From assembly GCF_003346515.1 (NCBI RefSeq), contig NZ_QQNA01000064.1, forward strand, positions 1 to 40,835: 40,835 nt of DNA, given 5' to 3'. The stretch's first letter is position 1. Every line of letters starts with the position of its first letter. The notes below the pieces were generated by a model. The model made no database searches. It was given only the letters and a program-made list of their open reading frames with translations, and was not told the origin of the DNA. Positions 1-8,011 of the stretch are shown piece by piece. The position numbers were made by a program, and so were the translations under genes. The stretch comes from Streptomyces corynorhini (GTDB taxonomy: Bacteria > Actinomycetota > Actinomycetes > Streptomycetales > Streptomycetaceae).

Positions 1-145
1 CCAGCCGGTCGGGGCGCGCGGCGGCCAGCGCTACGAGCGCCCGCGCGCACGCGGCGCGCGCGGCGTCGAGTTCGGGGGCCGCACCTGCGGCGACGGCGGG
101 CACGAGCAGGGGCGGACCGGGGCACACCGCGGCGGATACGAGCAT
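1..145 (-). CDS. Class III extradiol dioxygenase-like protein, N-terminal part only
   Basis: The reverse strand reads from an ATG at 145 off the left edge, giving about 48 residues that begin MLVSAAVCPGPPLLVPAV. From memory this matches the start of the class III extradiol dioxygenase-like protein that lies directly downstream of miaB in Streptomyces, where miaA and dapF usually follow. The ring-cleaving family uses Fe(II), but no catalytic residues fall in the visible part and many of these homologues have no proven substrate. It is co-directional with miaB, 162 bases behind its stop codon. The codon pattern (G or C in nearly every third position) supports a real gene. The family call is recognition by memory from a short piece and should be treated as tentative. 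Confidence 0.6.
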   Translation of the reverse strand, partial: MLVSAAVCPGPPLLVPAVAAGAAPELDAARAACARALVALAAARPDRL

Positions 146-181
146 GATCGGCAGCCTAAACGGCGCGGCGCCCGGCCGACG

Positions 182-217
182 CCCACGCGAGACCGCGCCC
201 CCACGCGAGACCGCGCC
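182..217. repeat. Perfect 18-bp tandem repeat, two copies, behind miaB
   Basis: An 18-base unit beginning CCCACGCGAGACC is repeated exactly at 182-199 and 200-217, in the 162-base gap between the miaB stop and the next gene. No coding role is apparent. It is most simply a slippage product in GC-rich spacer DNA. Confidence 0.8.
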
Positions 218-307
218 CCCTCGCGCGGAGCGCGTCACCGCGCGCCCGGCACGCCCCCACGGCCGGGCCGCGAAGGCGTCCGCGGTACGTCCCCGGTCCG
301 GTGGCCG

Positions 308-1795
308 TCACTCGACGGCGCACCCACCCGTGACCGCCGGAAGCGGCGCGGGAACGCCCACCGTGGGCAGTCCCAGCAGCACCCCGGCCGGCTGCGCGGC
401 GGGAGCGGCGGTGCGCCGCTCCCAGGCGTCACCGGCACGGGTACGGCGCACCGCGGGGGCCGGTCCTTCGGCGAGCAGGTGGTGCGGGGCCGCGTAGGTG
501 ATCTCCACGGTCACCACATCGCCGGGCCGTGCCTGTTCGTCCGGCCTGGTGAAGTGGACGAGCCGGTTGTCGGGGGCGCGTCCGGAGAGCCGGTGGGTGG
601 CTCCGTCCTTGCGGCCCTCGCCCTCGGCGACCATGACGTCGAGCACCCTGCCGACCTGTTTCCTGTTCTCCTCCCAGGAGATCTCCTCCTGGAGGGCGGA
701 GAGCCGCATGTAGCGCTCCTGGACGACCGCCTTGGGGATCTGCCCGTCCATGTCGGCGGCCGGGGTGCCGGGGCGCTTGGAGTACTGGAAGGTGAACGCC
801 TGCGCGAAACGCGCCTCGCGCACCACCTTCATCGTCTGCTCGAAGTCCTCCTCCGTCTCGCCGGGGAAGCCCACGATGATGTCGGTGGAGATGGCCGCGT
901 GCGGGATCGCCGCACGCACCTTGTCGATGATGCCCAGGTAACGGTCCTGCCGGTACGAGCGGCGCATCGCCTTCAGGATCGGGTCCGAGCCGGATTGCAG
1001 CGGCATGTGGAGCTGCGGCATCACGTTGGGGGTCTCGGCCATCGCCGCGATCACGTCGTCCGTGAAGTCGCGCGGATGCGGCGAGGTGAAGCGGACCCGC
1101 TCCAGCCCCTCGATCGCGCCGCAGGCGCGCAGCAGCTTGGAGAACGCCTCGCGGTCGCCCATGTCGGAGCCGTACGCGTTGACGTTCTGGCCGAGCAGCG
1201 TGATCTCGGAGACGCCCTCGGAGACCAGCGCCTCGATCTCCGCCAGGATGTCGCCGGGGCGGCGGTCCTTCTCCTTGCCGCGCAGCGCGGGGACGATGCA
1301 GAAGGTGCAGGTGTTGTTGCAGCCGACGGAGATGGAGACCCACGCGGCGTAGGCGGACTCGCGGCGGGTCGGCAGCGTGGAGGGGAACGCCTCCAGGGAC
1401 TCCGCGATCTCGATCTGTGCCTCTTCCTGGACGCGGGCGCGCTCCAGGAGGACCGGCAGCTTGCCGATGTTGTGTGTGCCGAAGACGACGTCGACCCAGG
1501 GCGCGCGCCGCACGATGGTGTCGCGGTCCTTCTGCGCGAGGCAGCCGCCGACGGCGATCTGCATGCCTGGTCGCCTCGTCTTCATCGGCGCCAGCCGGCC
1601 GAGGTTGCCGTACAGCTTGTTGTCGGCGTTCTCCCGCACCGCACAGGTGTTGAAGACGACGACATCGGCGTCCCCGTCGGCGCCTTCGGGCGCGCGGACG
1701 TATCCGGCTCCCTCCAGCAGGCCCGACAGCCGCTCGGAGTCGTGGACATTCATCTGGCACCCGTAGGTGCGCACCTCGTAAGTCTTCGCGCTCAT
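308..1795 (-). CDS. miaB: tRNA-2-methylthio-N6-dimethylallyladenosine synthase MiaB
   Basis: A radical-SAM enzyme that adds a methylthio group to isopentenyladenosine at tRNA position 37. The N-terminal UPF0004 domain holds the second Fe-S cluster cysteines at about residues 13, 51 and 85 ([18 protein letters not shown]). The radical-SAM motif CNNTCTFC lies at 159-166, and a TRAM-like RNA-binding region follows near the C-terminus. Length (about 495 residues) is normal for actinobacterial MiaB. I chose the ATG at 1795. A GTG at 1804 would add three residues, and neither has a strong ribosome site. The C-terminal 50 residues beyond TRAM are proline and alanine rich. It lies convergent to nothing and is followed by the extradiol-dioxygenase-like gene on the same strand. 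Confidence 0.95.
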   Translation of the reverse strand: MSAKTYEVRTYGCQMNVHDSERLSGLLEGAGYVRAPEGADGDADVVVFNTCAVRENADNKLYGNLGRLAPMKTRRPGMQIAVGGCLAQKDRDTIVRRAPWVDVVFGTHNIGKLPVLLERARVQEEAQIEIAESLEAFPSTLPTRRESAYAAWVSISVGCNNTCTFCIVPALRGKEKDRRPGDILAEIEALVSEGVSEITLLGQNVNAYGSDMGDREAFSKLLRACGAIEGLERVRFTSPHPRDFTDDVIAAMAETPNVMPQLHMPLQSGSDPILKAMRRSYRQDRYLGIIDKVRAAIPHAAISTDIIVGFPGETEEDFEQTMKVVREARFAQAFTFQYSKRPGTPAADMDGQIPKAVVQERYMRLSALQEEISWEENRKQVGRVLDVMVAEGEGRKDGATHRLSGRAPDNRLVHFTRPDEQARPGDVVTVEITYAAPHHLLAEGPAPAVRRTRAGDAWERRTAAPAAQPAGVLLGLPTVGVPAPLPAVTGGCAVE

Positions 1796-1912
1796 CTCGC
1801 CCACCAGGGTACGGGGTCCCGCGCGCCCGGCGTCCGGGGATTCCCGGGGAGGCCGTGGCGACCTCCTGCCAAGCCCTGGTCATCACGGGGAGTGAGCTGA
1901 CAGGATCGGCGC

Positions 1913-2914
1913 ATGTTCACTTTCCCGGCCCGGCTCCGCGGGGCCCGTGTCCTCCAGGGCGCCGCCGCGTTCCTGGTGGTGCTCGGGCTGCTGCTGTGGT
2001 GGCTGCTGCCGATCGGGAAGCCCACGCCGAGCGGCTCGGTCGTGTTCAGCACCGGGGTGAACAGCGGGGTCTACGAGCGGTACGGGAAGATGCTGAAGGA
2101 CGATCTCGGCCGCGATCTGCCCGAGGTGTCGGTCACGCTGCGCAGCAGCGAGGGCTCGCAGGAGAACATCGCCCGGGTGGCCTCCGGCGAGGCCCAGTTC
2201 ACCATCGCGACCGCCGACGCCGTGGCCAAGTACCAGATGGACGGCAAGCCGGGCGCGGAGCGGCTGCGCGGCTGCGCGCGCCTGTACGACGACTACGTGC
2301 AGCTGGTCACCGCAAAGGACAAGAAGATCGGCTCCGTCGCCGATCTGGCCGGCCTGCGCGTGGGCGTGGGGCAGGAGAGGTCGGGGGTGCGTCTGCTGGC
2401 CGACCGGATCCTCACGGCCACGGGGATAGACCCGCTGAAGGGCATCACCCCGGTCTCGTCCGGCATAGACACGATGCCGGTCCAGCTGGAGCGGGGCGAG
2501 CTGGACGCCTTCTTCTGGTCGGGAGGGCTGCCGACCAGCACGGTCCAGAAGCTGGCCGGGCGCTTCTCCATCAGCCTGGTCCCGCTGACGCCGTCCCTGA
2601 TCGCCCAGTTGCACGACACGGGCGGGGCGAGCGCGCGCTACTACAGGTCCGCCGCGATGCCCGCGGACGCCTACGGCGAAGCGCAGGGGAACAAGGCGGT
2701 GCGGACCATCGCGGTGGCCAATCTCCTGGTCACCACGGACCGGGTCTCGGAAGAGCTGGTCAAGGGCTTCACCCGTACCGTGATCAAGAGCAGGGACCGC
2801 ATAGGCGAGAAGGTCCATCCGGCTCAGCTGGTGGACCTGCGGACCGCGATATACACGGACCCGCTCCCCCTGCACGACGGCGCCCAGCAGTACTACCAGT
2901 CGGTCAAGCCCTGA
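1913..2914 (+). CDS. TAXI-family TRAP-type solute-binding protein, membrane-tethered
   Basis: A 333-residue protein with one N-terminal hydrophobic segment (about residues 14-33, AFLVVLGLLLWWLLPIG) followed by an extracytoplasmic TAXI domain. The family signature appears as STGVNSGVYERYG, then LRSSEGSQENIARVASGEAQF, typical of TRAP-transporter associated extracytoplasmic immunogenic proteins, which bind small carboxylates. No TRAP DctQ/DctM membrane subunits are nearby. Instead the gene faces a histidine kinase/response regulator pair across a 96-base gap. The absence of a lipobox or clear signal cleavage site suggests it stays anchored in the membrane. I infer that it may present ligand to the sensor kinase rather than feed a transporter. 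The start follows GGGAGTGAGC at a loose spacing. Confidence 0.88.
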   Translation: MFTFPARLRGARVLQGAAAFLVVLGLLLWWLLPIGKPTPSGSVVFSTGVNSGVYERYGKMLKDDLGRDLPEVSVTLRSSEGSQENIARVASGEAQFTIATADAVAKYQMDGKPGAERLRGCARLYDDYVQLVTAKDKKIGSVADLAGLRVGVGQERSGVRLLADRILTATGIDPLKGITPVSSGIDTMPVQLERGELDAFFWSGGLPTSTVQKLAGRFSISLVPLTPSLIAQLHDTGGASARYYRSAAMPADAYGEAQGNKAVRTIAVANLLVTTDRVSEELVKGFTRTVIKSRDRIGEKVHPAQLVDLRTAIYTDPLPLHDGAQQYYQSVKP

Positions 2915-2937
2915 CGGTCCGCCTGGCGCGGGCGCAC

Positions 2938-3022
2938 GGACCGGGGACGCGGACCGGGGGCACGGACCGGGCGCCCAAGCCGGGGGCGCGGGCGCGCGGA
3001 CCGGCGCCTCTCAGGGCGCCGG
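2938..3022. terminator. GC-rich convergent spacer with GGACCGGG repeats and a perfect 8-bp hairpin
   Basis: The space between the TAXI gene and the convergent kinase carries several copies of ACGGACCGGG or GCGGACCGGG. It ends in a perfect hairpin, CCGGCGCC (3001-3008), loop TCTCAG, GGCGCCGG (3015-3022). The loop overlaps the kinase stop codon (3011-3013). There is no U tract. It probably serves as a terminator for the TAXI transcript reading rightward. Confidence 0.5.
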
Positions 3023-4402
3023 GGCGGAACGCGGGACGCTGAGGGTCACCCGCAGACCGCGTGGCCGCCCGTGCGCGTACGAGATCGAGCCGCCGCCCGC
3101 CGTGAGCAGCGCCCGGGTGATGGACAGGCCGAGTCCCGAGCCCTTGATGTTCTGGTGCCGCCCGCTGCGCCAGAAGCGGTCCCCGATCCGGGCGATCTCG
3201 TCGTCCGTGAGTCCGGGGCCGCCGTCGCTGACGACGATCGTGGAGGTCGCGCCCTCACCGGCGACGGTGACGGTGACCTCTTCGCCCGCCGGAGTGAACT
3301 TCAGCGCGTTGTCGATCACGGCGTCCAGCGCGCTGGAGAGCGCGATGGGGTCGGCCCAGGCCGTGACGGCGGCGCGGTGCTCGGTCAGCCGGATCCCCTT
3401 CTCCTCGGCGAGGGCCCGCCAGGCCGCGACGCGTTCGCTGGCCAGCTGACCGATGTCGGTGAGCCGCAGATCGGCGTCGCTGTGCTCGGCCAGCGCCAGC
3501 CCCAGCAGGTCGTCCAGGACCTGGGCGAGCCGTTTGCCCTCGGTCCGCACGGCGGCGATCTCCTCGTTCCCCTCGGGCAGTTCGAGGCCGAGCAGCTCGA
3601 TGCGCAGCAGCAGGGCGGCCAGCGGATTGCGCAGTTGGTGGGAGGCGTCGGCGACGAAGGCGCGCTGCTGCTCCAGCACGTTCTCGACGTTGTCGGCCAT
3701 CTCGTTGAACGAGTCGGCCAGTCGGCGCAGTTCCGGCGGTCCGCCCGCCGCGGCGACGCGGGACTTCATCCGGCCGGTGGCGATGTCGTGGGTGGCCGCG
3801 TCCAGCACCCGTACGGGACGCAGCACCCAGCCCGTCAGCCGGACGGCCAGTCCCACGGCCACCAGCATGGCCAGCGCCTCGCCCGCGGCGATGTACAGCC
3901 AGCCCCGCAGGATCCGCGACCGCATCTGGCCGGTCGGGGAGTCGGTCACCACGACCGCGACGACGTCCCCGTCCCGTACCACCGGCGAGTCGACGATGAG
4001 CCGGCCGGTCTGCCAGGGCCAGACCTGCTCGGGGTCGCCGCTGCGTCGGCCCAGCAGCGCCTCCTTGAAGGAGGTGCGCCCCTGCCCGTCCGCCGGCACG
4101 CTCCAGTTCCACGGGGCCTTGGCCATGGCGTCGTCGTCGCGGTAGAAGACGCCGGCCTTGATGCCGTACACGTCGTGGTAACGCTTGAGTTCCTCCTCCA
4201 GCAGCTCGCGGCGCTCCTCGGTGCCCGAGGCGCCCTCGGCGACGAACTGGGCGAGCGCCGCGACGCGGGCCGTGTCGTCGATGCGGTCCACGACGACCTT
4301 CTGCTGTTCCGCGGCGGCCAGCCGCACGGCGAGCGGAAACCCCAGCGCGAGGAGTACGCCCGCCATGAGAACGATCAGCAGGGGGAACAGGCGGCTGCTC
4401 AC
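3011..4402 (-). CDS. Membrane sensor histidine kinase (OmpR-partner type)
   Basis: A 463-residue HPK1-type kinase. A transmembrane segment lies at about residues 6-29, then a roughly 130-residue extracytoplasmic sensor region, and a second transmembrane segment at about 169-190. A HAMP domain follows (192-245), then the phospho-accepting histidine H255 in ADASHQLRNPLAALLLRIE. The C-terminal ATPase domain has an N box (DAVIDNALKFTP), a G1 box (VVSDGGPGL) and a G2 box (GSGLGLSITRALL). All core residues look intact. It starts with GTG six bases after the response regulator stop, so the two form an operon. Layout and ligand context (adjacent TAXI protein) resemble TctE/TctD-type tricarboxylate sensing systems, but the real signal is unknown. 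Confidence 0.92.
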   Translation of the reverse strand: MSSRLFPLLIVLMAGVLLALGFPLAVRLAAAEQQKVVVDRIDDTARVAALAQFVAEGASGTEERRELLEEELKRYHDVYGIKAGVFYRDDDAMAKAPWNWSVPADGQGRTSFKEALLGRRSGDPEQVWPWQTGRLIVDSPVVRDGDVVAVVVTDSPTGQMRSRILRGWLYIAAGEALAMLVAVGLAVRLTGWVLRPVRVLDAATHDIATGRMKSRVAAAGGPPELRRLADSFNEMADNVENVLEQQRAFVADASHQLRNPLAALLLRIELLGLELPEGNEEIAAVRTEGKRLAQVLDDLLGLALAEHSDADLRLTDIGQLASERVAAWRALAEEKGIRLTEHRAAVTAWADPIALSSALDAVIDNALKFTPAGEEVTVTVAGEGATSTIVVSDGGPGLTDDEIARIGDRFWRSGRHQNIKGSGLGLSITRALLTAGGGSISYAHGRPRGLRVTLSVPRSAPAP

Positions 4403-4408
4403 GGGCGG

Positions 4409-5149
4409 CTACGGCCCCGGGGGCGCGGCCGGGACGACGAGCCGGTAGCCGACCCCCCGTACGGTCTCGATCAGCGCGGGCATGCCGAGCTTGCCCCGCA
4501 GCGAGGCGACGTGGACTTCGAGTGTGCGGCCGGTGCCTTCCCAACTGGTGCGCCACACCTCGCTGATGATCTGCTCCCGGCCGAAGACCACGCCGGGGCG
4601 CTGGGCGAGCAGCGCCAGCAGATCGAATTCCTTGCGGGTCAGCTGGACCGCGTCACCGTCGACGGTGACGCGTCTGGTGGGCAGTTCCAGGGTGAGCCGG
4701 CCCAGTCGCTGGGCGGCCTCGGGACCGGACCCCGGCTCGTCCCCGCTCGTCGTGCGCCGGCTGACGGCGTGGATCCGGGCGAGCAGTTCGCCGGTGTCGT
4801 ACGGCTTGACGACGTAGTCGTCGGCTCCCAGGTTGAGGCCGTGGATCCGGGACCGGACATCGGCACGCGCCGTCACCATGATCACCGGAGTCGCCGTGAT
4901 CTTCCGGATCTTGCCGCAGACCTGGTAGCCGTCCTGGTCGGGCAGGCCGAGATCGAGCAGCACCACCCCGAACGGTGATTTCCCGGCGGTGGCGGCGGGA
5001 AGGAGCGCCTGGAGCGCCTCCTCGCCGTTGCGGGCATGGGTGACCTGGAATCCATGCTTGGCGAGCACGGCCGACAGGGCGGCGGCGACATGGTCGTCGT
5101 CCTCCACGAGCAGCAGTCTCACGAGCCCCCTCTTCGCGGTCGCGGTCAT
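4409..5149 (-). CDS. OmpR/PhoB-family response regulator
   Basis: A 246-residue DNA-binding regulator, first gene of the two-gene operon with the kinase at 3011-4402. The receiver domain is near the N-terminus, with acidic pair ED(D) in LLLVEDDDHV, phospho-acceptor Asp in VVLLDLGLPDQDG, and the conserved Lys in DDYVVKPYD. The C-terminal winged helix shows TRKEFDLLALLAQRPG and ends in RTLEVHVASLRGKL and VRGVGYRLV. Start choice is uncertain. ATG 5149 gives MTATAKRGLVRLLLVEDD, whereas a GTG at 5122 behind AGAGGGGGCTC would begin directly at VRLLLVEDD, closer to the usual family N-terminus. The 5149 start sits in a duplicated 22-bp sequence, which complicates the choice further. Confidence 0.93.
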   Translation of the reverse strand: MTATAKRGLVRLLLVEDDDHVAAALSAVLAKHGFQVTHARNGEEALQALLPAATAGKSPFGVVLLDLGLPDQDGYQVCGKIRKITATPVIMVTARADVRSRIHGLNLGADDYVVKPYDTGELLARIHAVSRRTTSGDEPGSGPEAAQRLGRLTLELPTRRVTVDGDAVQLTRKEFDLLALLAQRPGVVFGREQIISEVWRTSWEGTGRTLEVHVASLRGKLGMPALIETVRGVGYRLVVPAAPPGP

Positions 5150-5176
5150 GAACGTTCGCGGTCGCGGTCATGAACG
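5133..5176. repeat. Perfect 22-bp tandem duplication over the response regulator start
   Basis: The sequences at 5133-5154 and 5155-5176 are identical 22-mers containing TTCGCGGTCGCGGTCATG. Each carries a minus-strand ATG (5149 and 5171). Because 22 is not a multiple of three, the upstream ATG is out of frame with the response regulator and opens a different reading frame that overlaps it. Confidence 0.92.
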
Positions 5177-5392
5177 AGTACGTGTTTCGGTACGTCTTCG
5201 AATAAGTACGTACCTGGCATCCACGCCGATGGTGCCGCGCCAGTCAAGTGTCTTCCCGTTACGCCGAGGTTTCCGTTACCCACCCGGTACTCCCCGCACC
5301 GCCCTCTTCACACGGAGTGTCCGATTGCGGCCGGATCGTTATGCTCAATTTCAGCTCAGATGTAATGACGCTGATCGCAGTGCGTGACTAAG
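5177..5392. promoter_or_regulatory. Divergent promoter region between the response regulator and gluA
   Basis: No gene is visible here. The pentamer TACGT recurs at 5179, 5191 and 5207 close to the response regulator end. On the plus strand a possible -10 (TATGCT, 5340-5345) has only a weak -35 partner about 17 bases upstream. It would start transcription near 5352, giving gluA a leader of about 75 bases. These are pattern matches only. Confidence 0.35.
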
Positions 5393-5413
5393 GTCCTCCC
5401 AACCGAGGAGGAC
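5393..5413 (+). promoter_or_regulatory. Hairpin containing a Shine-Dalgarno sequence upstream of gluA
   Basis: GTCCTCC (5393-5399) pairs perfectly with GGAGGAC (5407-5413) around a 7-base loop. The 3' arm is a strong anti-16S match 14 bases before the gluA ATG. A second weaker site, ACGGAGC, lies closer to the start at better spacing. Pairing could limit ribosome access, or the hairpin may be incidental. Confidence 0.4.
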
Positions 5414-5427
5414 GGAGCAAAAAGCCG

Positions 5428-6213
5428 ATGAGCGGAGTGTCAGCGACCAAGGGCACCGAGGACGCCGGGCCGGCGACGGGCGACCTGGTCGTACTGAGCA
5501 ACGTGAACAAGCACTTCGGCGCGCTGCATGTGCTCCAGGACATCGACCTGACCATCGCCCGTGGCGAGGTCGTGGTCGTCATCGGACCCTCCGGGTCCGG
5601 CAAGTCCACACTGTGCCGCACCATCAACCGCCTGGAGACGATCGATTCGGGCGCCATCACGATCGACGGGAAGCCGCTGCCGGACGAGGGCAGGGAGCTG
5701 GCCAGGCTGCGCGCCGATGTCGGCATGGTCTTCCAGTCGTTCAACCTCTTCGCGCACAAGACCGTGCTGGAGAACGTCACACTGGGCCAGCTGAAGGTCC
5801 GCAAGGCCGACAAGAAGGCGGCCGAGGAGAAGGCGCGGGCGCTGCTCGACCGGGTGGGCGTCGGCTCACAGGCCGACAAGTACCCGGCGCAGCTCTCGGG
5901 TGGTCAGCAGCAGCGCGTCGCCATCGCGCGGGCGCTGGCGATGGACCCGAAGGTCATGCTCTTCGACGAGCCGACCTCGGCGCTCGACCCCGAGATGATC
6001 AACGAAGTTCTTGAAGTCATGCAGCAACTGGCGCGCGACGGGATGACGATGGTCGTCGTCACCCACGAGATGGGCTTCGCCCGCTCGGCCGCGAACCGGG
6101 TGGTCTTCATGGCGGACGGCCGGATCGTCGAAGAGGCGTCACCCGACGAGTTCTTCAGCAATCCGCGCAGTGACCGGGCCAAGGACTTCCTGTCGAAGAT
6201 CCTGCACCACTGA
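5428..6213 (+). CDS. gluA: Glutamate ABC transporter ATP-binding protein
   Basis: A 261-residue polar-amino-acid ABC ATPase that powers uptake through GluC/GluD. Walker A GPSGSGKS lies at 53-60. The Q loop is in [11 protein letters not shown], the signature is LSGGQQQR, Walker B plus the catalytic Glu is [14 protein letters not shown], and the switch His is in VVVTHEMGF. It is the first gene of the glu cluster, with 214 bases before gluB. The assignment to glutamate rests on the complete A-B-C-D order with two distinct permeases, as in Corynebacterium and Streptomyces gluABCD. The ATPase alone could not tell glutamate from other polar amino acids. The N-terminus carries about 18 extra residues before the domain begins at [12 protein letters not shown]. 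Confidence 0.93.
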   Translation: MSGVSATKGTEDAGPATGDLVVLSNVNKHFGALHVLQDIDLTIARGEVVVVIGPSGSGKSTLCRTINRLETIDSGAITIDGKPLPDEGRELARLRADVGMVFQSFNLFAHKTVLENVTLGQLKVRKADKKAAEEKARALLDRVGVGSQADKYPAQLSGGQQQRVAIARALAMDPKVMLFDEPTSALDPEMINEVLEVMQQLARDGMTMVVVTHEMGFARSAANRVVFMADGRIVEEASPDEFFSNPRSDRAKDFLSKILHH

Positions 6214-6427
6214 TTCCACCGACTCCGCTGGTCCCGTACCACCGACCCCGCCCGCCGGTCCTCACCCACTGATTCCCGCACGGCCGTATCCGTACCGCCG
6301 GTGTCCGCGTCATGGATCACCGCGTCAGTGGTCGGGGCCCCGCTCACGGCTCTTTCACAGCTCTTCTTACGGCTCTACCGAGTTCGGCAGAACCTGTTCG
6401 TTCACGTCTCACCGAGGGAAGTCCACC
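6214..6427 (+). other. Spacer between gluA and gluB
   Basis: This 214-base stretch carries no gene and no strong hairpin that I can see. It is rich in C and proline-codon-like strings. It is long for an operon interior, so gluB may have its own promoter or the mRNA may be processed here. I could not identify a convincing -35/-10 pair. Confidence 0.4.
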
Positions 6428-7261
6428 ATGAAGCTTCAGAAGGCAAGCGCGGCGGCCGCCACCGCCCTGGTCATCGCCCTGACCGCCACGGCCTGCGGCG
6501 GCGACAGCGGCGACGACAGCAGCGGCGGTGACGGCGGCGGCAAGATCACCATCGGTATCAAGTTCGACCAGCCCGGCATCGGCCTGCAGAAGCCGGACGG
6601 CACGTACGCGGGCTTCGACGTGGACGTGGCGACGTACGTCGCCAAGGAACTCGGTTACGACGCCAAGAACATCGTCTGGAAAAAGGCCCCCAGCGCCGAG
6701 CGCGAGAACCTGATCGCCAACGGTGACGTCAAGCTCGTCGCCGCCAGCTACACGATCAACGACGAGCGCAAGAAGAAGGTCGACTTCGCCGGCCCGTACC
6801 TCCTCGCCCACCAGGACCTGCTGGTCCGCGCGGACGACGGCTCCATCACCAAGGCCGAGGACCTGAACTCCAAGAAGCTCTGTTCGGTCACGGGCTCGAC
6901 CTCGGCGCAGAACATCCACGACACGCTGGCGCCGAAGGCCGACCTTCAGGAGTACGCCGGCTACTCCGAGTGTCTGACGGGTCTGGAGAACAAGGCCGTC
7001 GACGCGCTGACCACGGACGACTCCATCCTCGCCGGCTACGCCGCGCAGCCGGAGCTGAAGGGCAAGTTCAAGCTGGTCGGTCTCAAGCTCAGTGACGAGC
7101 CCTACGGCATCGGCCTCAAGAAGGGCGACACCGAGCTGAAGACCAAGGTCAACGACGCCCTCAAGAAGATGGTGTCGGACGGCTCCTGGGAGAAGGCCGT
7201 GAAGGCCAACTTCGGCCCGGCCGGCTACAAGAACGAGCCCGCCCCGCAGATCGCCGACTGA
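6428..7261 (+). CDS. gluB: Glutamate-binding lipoprotein of the ABC transporter
   Basis: A 277-residue periplasmic-type binding protein (SBP_bac_3 family). It has a short signal peptide and a lipobox LTATACGG, so Cys23 should be lipidated and anchor the protein to the outer face of the membrane. A low-complexity Gly/Ser/Asp linker follows. The mature domain starts at KITIGIKFDQPGIGLQKPDG and contains the family motif FDVDVATYVAKELG and RENLIANGDVKLV. The ATG at 6428 is preceded by the good site GAGGGAAG at proper spacing. It delivers substrate to GluC/GluD. A strong hairpin behind the gene probably makes its mRNA more abundant than that of the permeases. Confidence 0.94.
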   Translation: MKLQKASAAAATALVIALTATACGGDSGDDSSGGDGGGKITIGIKFDQPGIGLQKPDGTYAGFDVDVATYVAKELGYDAKNIVWKKAPSAERENLIANGDVKLVAASYTINDERKKKVDFAGPYLLAHQDLLVRADDGSITKAEDLNSKKLCSVTGSTSAQNIHDTLAPKADLQEYAGYSECLTGLENKAVDALTTDDSILAGYAAQPELKGKFKLVGLKLSDEPYGIGLKKGDTELKTKVNDALKKMVSDGSWEKAVKANFGPAGYKNEPAPQIAD

Positions 7262-7273
7262 CGACAGCAGTGA

Positions 7274-7300
7274 CGCGCCGCCGGCCGGTCCGGCGGCGCG
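7274..7300 (+). terminator. Intercistronic hairpin between gluB and gluC
   Basis: CGCGCCGCCGG (7274-7284) and CCGGCGGCGCG (7290-7300) form a perfect 11-bp stem with loop CCGGT. It has no U run. Placed between the binding protein and permease genes, it likely acts as a partial terminator or a block to 3' decay, raising GluB over GluCD. Confidence 0.65.
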
Positions 7301-7336
7301 TACCGACCAGCCAACCAGGGGAGAGCTCGGGGCATC

Positions 7337-8011
7337 GTGTTCGACTTTCTTGATTCCGGGCAGTACGACCTGCTCGGCGCCTTCTGGGTGACGGTGCAGC
7401 TCACCCTCTACTCCGCAGTCGGTTCCCTCATATGGGGAACCCTGCTCGCCGGGATGCGGGTCAGTCCTGTGCCCCTTCTGCGTACCTTCGGTACCGGGTA
7501 CGTCAACGTGGTCCGTAACACCCCGCTGACCCTGGTGCTGGTCGGCTGTTCGCTGGGGCTCGGCCAGACCCTCCAGTTCACGCTCGGCGGCCAGGACTTC
7601 AAGTCCATCGGCTTCCGGCTCGCCGTTCTGGGGCTGGTCGCCTATACGAGCACCTTCGTCTGCGAGTCGATCCGCTCCGGCATCAACACGGTGCCGGTCG
7701 GCCAGGCGGAGGCGGCACGCGCCCTCGGGCTGAGCTTCCGCCAGGTTCTGACGCTGATCGTGCTTCCGCAGGCGTTCCGCTCCGTGGTGGCACCGCTCGC
7801 CAACGTACTGATCGCGCTGACCAAGAACACCACGGTGGCCGCGGCCATCGGTGTCGCGGAGGCCGCGGCGTTGATGAAGAAAATGATCGAGAACGAATCC
7901 AGCGCGCTCTTCGCGGTCTTCGCGGTCTTCGCCTTCGGATTCATCGTTCTCACCCTTCCGACCGGTCTGCTGCTGGGCTGGGTCAGCAAGCGAGTGGCGG
8001 TGAAGCGATGA
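7337..8011 (+). CDS. gluC: Glutamate ABC transporter permease GluC
   Basis: A 224-residue inner-membrane permease of the HisM/GlnP family. Several hydrophobic helices are visible (for example FWVTVQLTLYSAVGSLIWGTLLAG and FAVFAVFAFGFIVLTLPTGLLLG). The ATPase-docking EAA loop is EAARALGLSFRQVLTLIVLPQ. It starts with GTG behind GGGGAGAGC. Its stop codon overlaps the gluD start by four bases (ATGA), showing translational coupling of the two permeases, which should pair as a heterodimer in the membrane. Confidence 0.93.
   Translation: MFDFLDSGQYDLLGAFWVTVQLTLYSAVGSLIWGTLLAGMRVSPVPLLRTFGTGYVNVVRNTPLTLVLVGCSLGLGQTLQFTLGGQDFKSIGFRLAVLGLVAYTSTFVCESIRSGINTVPVGQAEAARALGLSFRQVLTLIVLPQAFRSVVAPLANVLIALTKNTTVAAAIGVAEAAALMKKMIENESSALFAVFAVFAFGFIVLTLPTGLLLGWVSKRVAVKR

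Noticed and set aside
429..1886. A long minus-strand frame overlapping miaB
   Set aside because: It is another frame of the same strand as MiaB with Arg/Gly-rich composition and no recognisable domain. MiaB motifs occupy the adjacent frame.
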